Of a DNA stretch of 22,319 nt, positions 5,596 to 13,735 are shown one piece after another. A program made the translations under genes and the position numbers. Under the pieces are notes generated by a model, which searched no databases, was not told the origin of the DNA, and saw only the letters and a list, made by a program, of their open reading frames with translations. How positions within the stretch are numbered: position 1 is the first letter of the stretch; every line of letters begins with the position of its first letter. Source of the stretch: Eutrophocola sp963925675 (GTDB lineage: Bacteria; Pseudomonadota; Gammaproteobacteria; Pseudomonadales; Pseudohongiellaceae); assembly GCA_963925675.1 (NCBI GenBank), contig CAWUSW010000057.1, positions 1 to 22,319 on the forward strand. Reading direction: 5' to 3'.

Positions 5596-7464
5596 TCAAT
5601 TGTACTCAAGCGGATTGTAATCCGGGGAGCATACCTCAACGATACAAATAGATTCCAGAGTACGGCCTTCCGGAGGGGCATCCAACCCCTGCTCAAGCAT
5701 CACCTTGCGCATCAACGCTGCTGTTTCAGGATGTGGGATTGCTGACTGCACACCAACGCGAACCAGGCCATCGGAATAATCGATTGGCAGCCAGGTGTGA
5801 GCTGCCAGTTCAGCACTGCCTCGGTTATCGGTATTACCGAAATCACGAATGTCCAGGCGACCACCGGCTTCTACCAGGATACGCGCAACCTCAGTGGCGC
5901 CCTTGTGCCCGGCACCATGCAAGGCAGTACGCCCGGTATCAGCCTGAAAATTAGGGTCGATGCCAAGCTCTAAAAGCAGTTTCACGGCTTCCACTGTCTG
6001 TGCCGTAGACCATTCACTGGTGACACCTTCGACCCAGCCGATACCAGCAGCTACCGCGAGAGGGCTTACATCCAGCGCGGTATTGATATGGGGATCAGCA
6101 CCATATTCCATCAGCATCTTCATCAGGGGAACATCACCGGACTGGGACGCGCGCAGAAAAGCTGTCGCTCCATCCTCATCAAGCCACTGATTGGTAAATA
6201 CTGTTCTTGTCTCGGTACTTTCGGTCAAGCGTGCATTGGGCTCAGCGCCGGCATCAAGCAAAAGCTTGATGTAGTCCAGGTGCCCCATATCAGGTTCGCG
6301 GGTAGGATAATCACCCCCTTCAACATTGCGGTTGTCTGTTGCCAGGTAAAGATTTGTCCAGCCACCCTTGTTGGCAATATTGACATCAGCCCCGTGCTCA
6401 ATAAGGAATTTCCCCATTTCATAATTACGGTTCTGGGTTGCCGCCAACAGCGCACTCCAGCCGTAGCGCGTAAGCTGATTGACGTCAGCGCCAGCGTCAA
6501 GCAGAACGCGTGCTGCTTCAATCACACCGGAACGGGCCGCATAAACCAGCGATGTCAGTTCACCCGCATCTGGTTCGCGCTGATTACGATCGCGGCCAAA
6601 ACCACCAAAGTCGCCAAATTCACCACCACTTCCGCCAGCTACCGCGGCAAAACCAAGGCCACGGCGTTCGAATGTTTCACAGATGACTTCAGTAGTCAGT
6701 TCAACACCTGAATCAACGAGCCTTGCAAGCGCTCTATCCTGGCTGACGGAATCAACACTGCCGGCAATAGTCAGTTTTCTCAGTAAGGGCAGGTCCGGAG
6801 TTACTTGTTCACACAGAGACACGATGGTCTGGCGTCTGACATTTATCCTCGGATCTTCTGAATTACCAAGTGCCGCTGAACGCCCGCTACGCATGACTGG
6901 TGCGGATGCAGCGGATACATCAACTCCGGCTGCAATCAGTGCCGCCATTACATCAGCATGTCCCTGGTCTGCAGCCTGCATCAGCGCTGTGGTGCCGCGC
7001 TCTTCTTCACTGGCATTGGGTTCAGCGCCTGCATCCAGTAATACCTGAACAGCATCAACAACACCGGAACGTGACGCCAACATGAGCGGACGACGTCCAA
7101 GCGGTAGCTCCTCGTTGGCATTCGCGCCATTATCCAGCAAAACCTTGATCATCTCTGCATCGCCATGGTTTGCAGCCAACCATAAGGGAGTAGCACCATT
7201 ACGGTTTGCCAGCGATGTATCGGCACCAACAGCGAGCAATGCCCGGGCAATTTCCTTATCACCATAGTATGCAGCCCATTGTAAGGCTGTTGCACCGTCA
7301 GCCTGGCCAGCATTTACATTAACGCCATCCTGTATCAGGCGCTGCACAGTGGCGCTATCACGCTGCATGGCCGCATCTGCGATTTCAGATTGCGCCAAGG
7401 CAAAATGAGCGCTCAACATGAGCAGCAACAATGTAACTGTTTTCAAAACTCCAATAGCTTGCAT
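5596..7464 (-). CDS. Exported ankyrin-repeat protein, copy 1
   Basis: This 622-residue protein is predicted to be periplasmic or membrane-attached. Residues 1-24 form a signal peptide ending FALA-QSEIADA. One ankyrin block follows at about residues 26-190, with repeats of the form GATALQWAAYYGDKEIA and LLxxGAxxN. A non-repeat linker of roughly 100 residues ends in a Gly/Phe-rich patch, then come a second ankyrin block and a conserved C-terminal segment with two Cys (ICIVEVC). The start at 7464 is preferred because the signal peptides of the two copies then align residue for residue (both begin with Met and share LK at positions 7-8). An in-frame ATG at 7518 would add 18 residues. Ankyrin repeats bind other proteins, but the partner is unknown. 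It is the last gene of the cluster and a tandem copy of its upstream neighbour. Confidence 0.88.
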   Translation of the reverse strand: MQAIGVLKTVTLLLLMLSAHFALAQSEIADAAMQRDSATVQRLIQDGVNVNAGQADGATALQWAAYYGDKEIARALLAVGADTSLANRNGATPLWLAANHGDAEMIKVLLDNGANANEELPLGRRPLMLASRSGVVDAVQVLLDAGAEPNASEEERGTTALMQAADQGHADVMAALIAAGVDVSAASAPVMRSGRSAALGNSEDPRINVRRQTIVSLCEQVTPDLPLLRKLTIAGSVDSVSQDRALARLVDSGVELTTEVICETFERRGLGFAAVAGGSGGEFGDFGGFGRDRNQREPDAGELTSLVYAARSGVIEAARVLLDAGADVNQLTRYGWSALLAATQNRNYEMGKFLIEHGADVNIANKGGWTNLYLATDNRNVEGGDYPTREPDMGHLDYIKLLLDAGAEPNARLTESTETRTVFTNQWLDEDGATAFLRASQSGDVPLMKMLMEYGADPHINTALDVSPLAVAAGIGWVEGVTSEWSTAQTVEAVKLLLELGIDPNFQADTGRTALHGAGHKGATEVARILVEAGGRLDIRDFGNTDNRGSAELAAHTWLPIDYSDGLVRVGVQSAIPHPETAALMRKVMLEQGLDAPPEGRTLESICIVEVCSPDYNPLEYN

Positions 7465-7538
7465 CGGTCGAATTTCCATAAGGTTCTTTGTATTCAAAAT
7501 TTTATTCAATGAAATCATGCCTTTTACTTACTTACATC

Positions 7539-7568
7539 AAAAAGCCCGGTGAACACCGGGCTTTTTTT
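7539..7568. terminator. Hairpin terminator between the two ankyrin genes
   Basis: GCCCGGT (7544-7550) and ACCGGGC (7555-7561) enclose a GAAC loop, with A7539-7543 on one side and T7562-7568 on the other. On the minus strand it follows the stop of copy 2 and gives a five-U tract. It lies 75 bases before the preferred start of copy 1. Its stem is identical to that of the terminator after copy 1, so gene and terminator appear to have been duplicated together. Confidence 0.82.
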
Positions 7569-7583
7569 GAAGCTCAAATTAAA

Positions 7584-9404
7584 TTAATTGTACTCCAGCG
7601 GATTGTAATCCGGAGAGCACACCTCAACGATACAAATAGATTCCAGAGTACGTCCTTCCGGTGGGGCATCCAGCCCCTGCTCAAGCATCACCTTGCGCAT
7701 CAACGCTGCTGTTTCAGGATGAGGAATGGCTGACTGCACACCGACGCGCACCAGGCCGTCAGCATAATCGATAGGCAACCAGGTGTGAGCTGCCAGTTCT
7801 GCACTGCCGCGGTTATCCGTATTACCGAAATCCCTGATATCCAATCTGCCGTCAGCTTCCACCAGGATTCTTGCAACCTCGGTCGCGCCTTTGTGACCAG
7901 CGCCATGCAGAGCAGTACGTCCGGTATCGGCCTGATAGTTGGGATCGATTCCTAGTTCTAAAAGCAGTTTCACGGCTTCCACTGTCTGCGCTGTGGACCA
8001 TTCGTTAGTGACACCTTCGACCCAGCCAATACCAGCGGCCACGGCCATTGGGGTGACACCTAATTCTGTATTGATATGAGGATCAGCACCGAACTCGAGC
8101 AGCAGATTCAACAAGGGCACGTCACCGGATTGAGAAGCGCGCAGAAAGGCTGTTGCACCATTCTCATCAAGCCATTGGTTGGTAAAAACAGTACGGGTCT
8201 CAGTGCTCTCAATCAGGCGAGCATTCACCTCAGCGCCAGCATCAAGCAGCAGTCGAATATAATCCAGATGATCCAGATCGGGTTCACGGGTTGGATAGTC
8301 GCCACCCTCAACATTGCGATTGTCTGTGGCAAGGTACAAGTTAGTCCAGCCACCCTTGTTAGCGATGTTTACATCGGCACCATTTTCGATAAGAAATTTA
8401 CCCATCTGGTAATTGCGATTCTGTGTTGCTGCCAACAGTGGTGTCCAGCCATATCGTGTGGTCTGGTTTACATCGGCGCCAGCATCCAGCAGAACCTGTG
8501 CAGATTCAATAGAACCGGAACGGGCCGCGTATACCAGCGAAGTGAGTTCGCCGCCGTCAGGTTCCCGTACAGCATTACGATCGAAACCGTTATTGCCGCC
8601 GGTTCGGCCCTGACAGATACCAATTGCATTCTGCTCACAGCCACAAACATTTTGGGCTGTAAAAGCACTTTGTGGCGCTGCATCCGGTGATGCTTCATCT
8701 TCACCCTGGGAAAGGTTGCTCAAAACATCCAGATCCGGTGTGTCTTGTTCACAAACGATAGCAAGCACTTGTCGCCTTACCGATTCACGTGGATCGCCGG
8801 CTTTGCCCAACGCTGCAGTACGTCCACCACGCAGGATAGCCTTGGAGCCTGCAGCAACATCAGCGCCGTGTTCAATCAACACTGCCATGACATCCGCATG
8901 GCCCTGATCGGCAGCTTGCATTAATGGAGTTGTGCCTCTCTCTGTTTCACTGGCATTGGGGTCAGCGCCATGGTCAAGGAGCAGCTTTACAGCTTCTACG
9001 TTACCAGAACGGGCCGCCAGCATAAGTGGTCGTCGTCCCAGTGGCAGGGATTCATTAGCATCGGCACCACCATCAAGCAAAATATTGATCACCGCAACGT
9101 TGCCATGATTCGCTGCTAACCACATAGCGGTAGAACCGTTACGGTTAGCCAGAGAATGATCGGCGCCGGCCGCCATCAATAATGAGGCCAGATCCGCATT
9201 GCCATAATAAGAAGCCCAATGCAGCGCAGTGGCACCGTCGGATTGCACTGCATTTACATCAACGCCATCCTCTAGAAGAATACGTACCAGATCCTCATTG
9301 CGCTCCATAGCGGCATCCGCTATCTCAGACTGTGCAAGCGCAAAATTTGAGATCGCGAGTATCAAAATTCCCGCGACTATTTTTAATTCTCTAATTCTGA
9401 ACAT
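7584..9404 (-). CDS. Exported ankyrin-repeat protein, copy 2
   Basis: This 606-residue protein has the same plan as its neighbour: signal peptide 1-24 (ISNFALA-QSEIADA), an ankyrin block, a variable linker, a second ankyrin block and the same C-terminal segment ending DYNPLEYN. The C-terminal third is almost identical between the copies. The linkers differ: this one lacks the Gly/Phe patch and carries several Cys (NVCGCEQNAIGIC). The ATG at 9404 is chosen because AAGGA lies nine bases upstream and the signal peptide then matches the paralogue. Further in-frame ATGs upstream belong to a 9-base repeat. It follows the DUF1552 gene by 87 bases and is probably co-transcribed with it. The binding partner is unknown. 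Confidence 0.88.
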   Translation of the reverse strand: MFRIRELKIVAGILILAISNFALAQSEIADAAMERNEDLVRILLEDGVDVNAVQSDGATALHWASYYGNADLASLLMAAGADHSLANRNGSTAMWLAANHGNVAVINILLDGGADANESLPLGRRPLMLAARSGNVEAVKLLLDHGADPNASETERGTTPLMQAADQGHADVMAVLIEHGADVAAGSKAILRGGRTAALGKAGDPRESVRRQVLAIVCEQDTPDLDVLSNLSQGEDEASPDAAPQSAFTAQNVCGCEQNAIGICQGRTGGNNGFDRNAVREPDGGELTSLVYAARSGSIESAQVLLDAGADVNQTTRYGWTPLLAATQNRNYQMGKFLIENGADVNIANKGGWTNLYLATDNRNVEGGDYPTREPDLDHLDYIRLLLDAGAEVNARLIESTETRTVFTNQWLDENGATAFLRASQSGDVPLLNLLLEFGADPHINTELGVTPMAVAAGIGWVEGVTNEWSTAQTVEAVKLLLELGIDPNYQADTGRTALHGAGHKGATEVARILVEADGRLDIRDFGNTDNRGSAELAAHTWLPIDYADGLVRVGVQSAIPHPETAALMRKVMLEQGLDAPPEGRTLESICIVEVCSPDYNPLEYN

Positions 9405-9410
9405 AGCTAG

Positions 9411-9446
9411 CATTCCTTCTAACATTCCAAACATTCCAAACATTCC
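9411..9446. repeat. 9-base tandem repeat overlapping the translation start region of ankyrin copy 2
   Basis: On the minus strand GGAATGTTT occurs twice in tandem (9423-9440). Two more GGAATG units flank it (9441-9446 and 9411-9416). Each unit carries a purine-rich GGA directly before an ATG in the same frame as the ankyrin gene. The last unit supplies the AAGGA used by the ATG at 9404. Confidence 0.75.
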
Positions 9447-9491
9447 GCCCAAACCCAACTAAGTGCTATTACTGACGGGGTATAGATGACG

Positions 9492-10841
9492 CTACAGGTT
9501 CTCCAATCGTCCCGTACTGTCACCGATACTCTCGTGGTGGATATCGAATTGATCCAGCAGGCTTAACAATAAATTCCCTGTCGGAACCGTCTTTGTCGGA
9601 TACGCAATATGGCGTCCGCCCTGCATCCTGCCGTTGTTACCACCAAGAATGACGTGTGGCACATCGTAATGCAGATGCTGGTTTGGATTACCCATGTTGC
9701 TGCCGTAGAGGAGTAATGAATGATCAAGCAGCGAGCCGTTGCCGTCTTCAGTATTCGCCAACTTATCGACAAAATATGCCAGCATCTTGACGTGATACTG
9801 GTTGATCTTGGAGAACTCATCTATACGACCTGGATCCTCGCCATGATGCGATCCGCCATGGAAACCAAGTGTAGGTGCATCACTTTCCGGATAAACGCGG
9901 CCGGTAAGATCGCGTGCAAACAGCATTGTGCCTACCCGCGTGATATCTGCTTGATAAGCCAAAGTCTGCAGATCGAACATCAGTTTGATATGTTCATCAA
10001 AAGACTGGGGAATACCCGGGGGCACATCAAAATCTTCCGGAGCAGCTGTAGTTGCACTGGATGCGATTGCCAGACGTCGTTCAATCTCACGTACATTCTC
10101 GGTAAAACTATCAAGACGTGAACGATCAGGTACGCTGATCTCTTTGCGAAGATCAGATATTTTCCCAGTGATGGAGTCCAGAATGCTTTGGTTACGTTCG
10201 CGACGTTCTGCACGCTGTTCAGGCGAGCTTCCGCTACCAAACATGCGTTCGAATACAACTTGTGGATTTAATTCCATTGGCAGGGGTGTCGTAGGTGACG
10301 CCCAGGAAATGGTATTGGTATAAACACAACTATAACCCTCTCCACAGTTGCTTGAACCTGAACCAGGATCCTCAACCGATATTTCCATTGATGGCAAAAG
10401 TGATTCTCGGCCAATTTTTCCAGCGATGATCTGATCAATAGTTTGCCCGGCATAAACATCGGCACCGGCAGTTTTTCTTGGTTTATCAGCACAAAGGAAC
10501 GCAGCCGCGACCCAATGATCAGCGCCAGTTTCGCCGGGAGGTGGCTCTGCGGATGTTGAATGCAGGCCAGATAGGATATTCAGACTGTCACGATATGGCT
10601 CCAAAGCTTTCCAGATAAATGGCAGCTCTTCAGGCAATGCGCCTTCTTTCTCCGGAACCCAATAGCCCGGTGCAGCACCATGGGGCACAAAGCCACCAAA
10701 GAATCGCTGAGGAGGAACAGCAGCCGTCTGCGCCAATGCAGTCGCTGCAGGTATCATCGCATCAAGCAATGGCAGAGCAAGAGTGGTACCAGTTCCTCTT
10801 AGCATTGCACGACGTGTAATATGCTTCTTAGTAATTATCAT
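9492..10841 (-). CDS. DUF1552 family Tat-exported protein
   Basis: This 449-residue protein belongs to the DUF1552 (HxxSHH) family. The N-terminus carries a twin-arginine signal (T9-R10-R11-A-M-L-R, then a hydrophobic segment LALPLLDAMIPA), so it is probably exported folded, perhaps with a cofactor. GGFVPHGAAPGYW near residues 48-60 and the HGGSHHGED motif near 327-335 are the family hallmarks. The family resembles the sulfatase or alkaline-phosphatase-like DUF1501 proteins, but its activity is unproven. GGGGAG eight bases before the ATG is the ribosome binding site. It starts 17 bases after the DUF1592 gene. DUF1592 and DUF1552 genes are a recurrent pair in planctomycetes and several proteobacteria, which supports a joint function. 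Confidence 0.93.
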   Translation of the reverse strand: MIITKKHITRRAMLRGTGTTLALPLLDAMIPAATALAQTAAVPPQRFFGGFVPHGAAPGYWVPEKEGALPEELPFIWKALEPYRDSLNILSGLHSTSAEPPPGETGADHWVAAAFLCADKPRKTAGADVYAGQTIDQIIAGKIGRESLLPSMEISVEDPGSGSSNCGEGYSCVYTNTISWASPTTPLPMELNPQVVFERMFGSGSSPEQRAERRERNQSILDSITGKISDLRKEISVPDRSRLDSFTENVREIERRLAIASSATTAAPEDFDVPPGIPQSFDEHIKLMFDLQTLAYQADITRVGTMLFARDLTGRVYPESDAPTLGFHGGSHHGEDPGRIDEFSKINQYHVKMLAYFVDKLANTEDGNGSLLDHSLLLYGSNMGNPNQHLHYDVPHVILGGNNGRMQGGRHIAYPTKTVPTGNLLLSLLDQFDIHHESIGDSTGRLENL

Positions 10842-10858
10842 TTCTTAACTCCCCACTA

Positions 10859-13231
10859 TCAAAGACTAGAGGTTTTTAAATTCATGGTGAAAGCAGGGCT
10901 TCTAATAACCCCCATAACCAGAGATGAAAATCTAAAGTCATCATCTTCGGCGCTTCGCGTAATTGATCGCAACATCGGCATATCCTGAAACTCTACACCG
11001 CGACCCAATGCATAGGTCAATAATTTTTCTGTTACCACCTCGGCGAACTGATCACCGTGTCGCACTGTGAGTTCACGCAAGGTTTTTACACCTTCTAGGC
11101 GTGATCCATCAGGAGCAAAACCTGTTGGGTCAACAGGATTACCATTGTCAATGGTGCGCCACTCTCCAACAGCGTTAAAGTTCTCCAGTGCGATACCCAT
11201 GGGTTCGAAAATGGTATGGCATGAAGCGCAGACCGGATTGGCGCGATGTGCTTCAAGTCGAGCTCTCAAGGTTGTTGGAGCAGCGCCTTCTTTTGGTGTC
11301 AAATCTGTCTCAACACCTGGAGGCGGATCAGGAGGACTAACCCCCATGAAGGTTTCCAGGTACCACTTTCCTCGTTTAACAGGTGAAGTACGTGCGGCAT
11401 CAGAGGTAATTGTTAACAAAGCACCTTTGCCAAGTAGACCGCGACGCATATCTAAATCATCTTCCAGTTCCACACGTCGAAACTGAGAACCGTATACATC
11501 AGGTATACCATAATGTCTGGCAAGTCGCTCATTAACGAAAGTGTAATCAGCCGTCAGCAAATCGAGAATACTGCGGTCTTCATTAATCACACTGCCAAAG
11601 AACATTTCAATTTCTTGACGGAAGGCATCACGAAGGGTTGAGTCAAAGTTAGGAAATAGATCTACCACTGGCTCGCTGGCGGCCATGCCGCGTACATTCA
11701 ACCACTGCCCCGTGAAGTTTTCGACAAAGGCGCTGGAACGAGGATCAGCCATCATTCTCTGAACCTGCTCACGTAGCACCTCACTGTCATGAAGTCGGCC
11801 TTGTGAAGCAATCTCGATCAGTTCTTCATCTGGAATAGAGCTCCAAAGAAAGAATGACAGGCGCGAAGCCAGCTCAAGATCACTGATCAGATATGGCGCA
11901 TCCTCAGGGGCGCCAATCGGTGCGATCTCAGCACGGTAGATGAACTCCGGGTCCACCAGAATACGCTGCAAGGCGCCTTCAATACCATAATCAAAGCTAC
12001 CACCCTCCTCGCGCCCAATGCGGAAAAACTCCATCATCACATTAACATCAGCATCAGTCGTAGGACGTCTAAAAGCTTTGCCTGCTAATGTTTTAATAAT
12101 CTGGGTGGCGCAATTGGCTTCCTGGCTAATATTCTGCGGAATGCATTCAAATATCTTGTCTCGGCTCTGGGTAATAGTCGCCGGTGAACCGTTATATGGG
12201 CCTTCTATGAAAACCTGCCCAACATGGGGATAAAAAGTATAACCAGAAATTGAGCCTGGAGAATTCATGGTGCGAACAAAGGATTTGTTCAATCCAACAT
12301 CAGGCAAATCGCTAGTAGCAATAAAAGTGACACCGACCTTATGGAAGCCGGCCTTGATAGGAATGGCTGGGGTACGACCACCGTTGCTTTCCTGATTGCC
12401 GATCTCTTCATCCCAGTCGTAGAGATACATGCGCTCGCCATCGATGGTGACTTCGAGTTTTTCTCCTGCCACGTTACCAAGAACGCGTGTGAAGTAACCC
12501 GTCATTCCTTTAACAGTGAACACATATTCACCGTCGGCAGGGAATTCGTGTTCAATCAACATGCCGCCACGAGTACCAAAAGGCAAGCCTTCAATATGAT
12601 TGTTTTGGGAGGTATCAACCGGCACATCAAATACAGCAAGCGTTGGAGCTGTCTCGGTGCCTATCGCCAGACGACTGATCTTGCCGGCGGCCGATAAATA
12701 GGCCTCCATTAGCGCAGGTGATGAAGTCAAAGTTCCGGCCATATTATCAAAACCATGGCTGGAATCATCTGGTGGCAAAAATGTATTGGCATCTATATTA
12801 AGTGCCAGCATATCCCGAATAGTATTTGTATATTCTGTGCGGTTCAGCCGATGTAAGCCCGGAGGAGGGAGGTAGGTCACAGCTTTGCTATCAACCTCGC
12901 TTTCCAGCCAGGCAATCATGCTATCGAGCTTCTCTTGATCCGGGCGAGGAAATGGATATGGAGGCATTAATCCGGCGCGCAACTTTCGAATCACAGTTTC
13001 TGCGGATTCAGCATGATCCGACAAACTGCCAATATCAACCTGATCAAAGAACAGTCCGGTTGCCTGAGCCGGGCCATTTGGATTATGGCAGAGAACGCAG
13101 TATTGATTGACAAGTGCACGACTTTGATCAGCATCAAAGTCTTCAGTAGCAGGCTGAGCTAGTGCTGGCAAAACCGGCACGAGCGTGAGAACTAATGCCA
13201 ATATAGTGGCTTGGGTTAATCTGGTATTCAC
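10859..13231 (-). CDS. DUF1592-type exported protein with two CxxCH motifs (DUF1587-1592-1595-1588-1585)
   Basis: This 790-residue protein has a signal peptide at 1-25 (PALA-QPATED). A CVLCH motif at 45-49 is like a c-type cytochrome haem site. The order that follows is typical of the family: DUF1587 (LNRTEYTNTIRDML, PPDDSSHGFDN), a beta-rich DUF1592 centre, DUF1595 (FRRPTTDADV), DUF1588 (RRGLLGKGALL, SPVKRGKW) with a second haem-type motif CASCH near residue 668, and DUF1585 (EKLLTYALGRGVE). The GTG at 13231 is chosen because GGAGG lies five bases upstream and opens a clean signal peptide. A frame-extended GTG at 13282 would add 17 residues. It is the first gene of the cluster, with a promoter at 13292-13319. 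It is probably a periplasmic dihaem protein partnered by the DUF1552 protein. The substrate is unknown. Confidence 0.92.
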   Translation of the reverse strand: MNTRLTQATILALVLTLVPVLPALAQPATEDFDADQSRALVNQYCVLCHNPNGPAQATGLFFDQVDIGSLSDHAESAETVIRKLRAGLMPPYPFPRPDQEKLDSMIAWLESEVDSKAVTYLPPPGLHRLNRTEYTNTIRDMLALNIDANTFLPPDDSSHGFDNMAGTLTSSPALMEAYLSAAGKISRLAIGTETAPTLAVFDVPVDTSQNNHIEGLPFGTRGGMLIEHEFPADGEYVFTVKGMTGYFTRVLGNVAGEKLEVTIDGERMYLYDWDEEIGNQESNGGRTPAIPIKAGFHKVGVTFIATSDLPDVGLNKSFVRTMNSPGSISGYTFYPHVGQVFIEGPYNGSPATITQSRDKIFECIPQNISQEANCATQIIKTLAGKAFRRPTTDADVNVMMEFFRIGREEGGSFDYGIEGALQRILVDPEFIYRAEIAPIGAPEDAPYLISDLELASRLSFFLWSSIPDEELIEIASQGRLHDSEVLREQVQRMMADPRSSAFVENFTGQWLNVRGMAASEPVVDLFPNFDSTLRDAFRQEIEMFFGSVINEDRSILDLLTADYTFVNERLARHYGIPDVYGSQFRRVELEDDLDMRRGLLGKGALLTITSDAARTSPVKRGKWYLETFMGVSPPDPPPGVETDLTPKEGAAPTTLRARLEAHRANPVCASCHTIFEPMGIALENFNAVGEWRTIDNGNPVDPTGFAPDGSRLEGVKTLRELTVRHGDQFAEVVTEKLLTYALGRGVEFQDMPMLRSITRSAEDDDFRFSSLVMGVIRSPAFTMNLKTSSL

Positions 13232-13291
13232 ATATCCCTCCAAAGTTCGCTTACCGCTCAGGTAAGAAACGCGATAACTCACTTTTTTATT

Positions 13292-13319
13292 AATATAGCT
13301 TGAAATTATTTACTATCAA
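13292..13319 (-). promoter_or_regulatory. Sigma-70-type promoter for the DUF1592-DUF1552-ankyrin cluster
   Basis: On the minus strand TTGATA (13314-13319) and TATATT (13292-13297) are each one base from consensus and are separated by 16 bases. Transcription would start near 13285, giving a leader of about 54 bases before the GTG at 13231. Confidence 0.65.
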
Positions 13320-13735
13320 ATTTTACTTAATGTTAATACAAGCAATCAATCCTGGCGGATCAATTATGACCGAATGGCTATTTTACGTGTTTTTTTATCC
13401 AAAAGTTTACTCTATTGTGCAAAAAAATGTGAAAATACAACCCACTAAAGCTCTTGTAATAACGCAACTTTATCCGAGTATACGCCATATTCAGGGAATA
13501 ATTTGGCTGGCGCAGCCTGAAGCTTCAATTATCAGTTAAAAATCTCGAGATCAAATTCGGACACCAATACAGTCGATATAGAGAATAAATTAAATGCTGT
13601 ATTGATCAATCCCCTGGCTTTGGATGTGAATTACATATTATTTGACAATGCTTTCATTCCTTTTTGCGCACATAGACTGCAAAATCTGAATGCAAAAAAT
13701 ATATAACACCTTGTTAATTAATACTTTTGTTCAAC
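13320..13735. other. Non-coding region upstream of the cluster promoter
   Basis: No convincing gene is seen. A 79-codon plus-strand frame (13300-13539) has no ribosome binding site and overlaps the cluster promoter. The stretch is AT-rich and holds a perfect 10-base palindrome ATTGATCAAT (13601-13610) and a near-palindrome ATGTGAATTACAT (13624-13636). Either might be an operator for the cluster, but neither is assignable. No terminator is visible for the minus-strand gene that ends at 13736. Confidence 0.45.

Noticed and set aside
6088..6711. A 207-codon plus-strand frame antisense to ankyrin copy 1
   Set aside because: A frame of similar length lies at the same place antisense to copy 2 (8076-8690). 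Both follow from the biased codons of the ankyrin repeats on the other strand. Neither has a ribosome binding site or recognisable domain.
13300..13539. A 79-codon plus-strand frame starting MKLFTIKFYLM
   Set aside because: It has no ribosome binding site, overlaps the minus-strand cluster promoter, and resembles translated AT-rich intergenic DNA.
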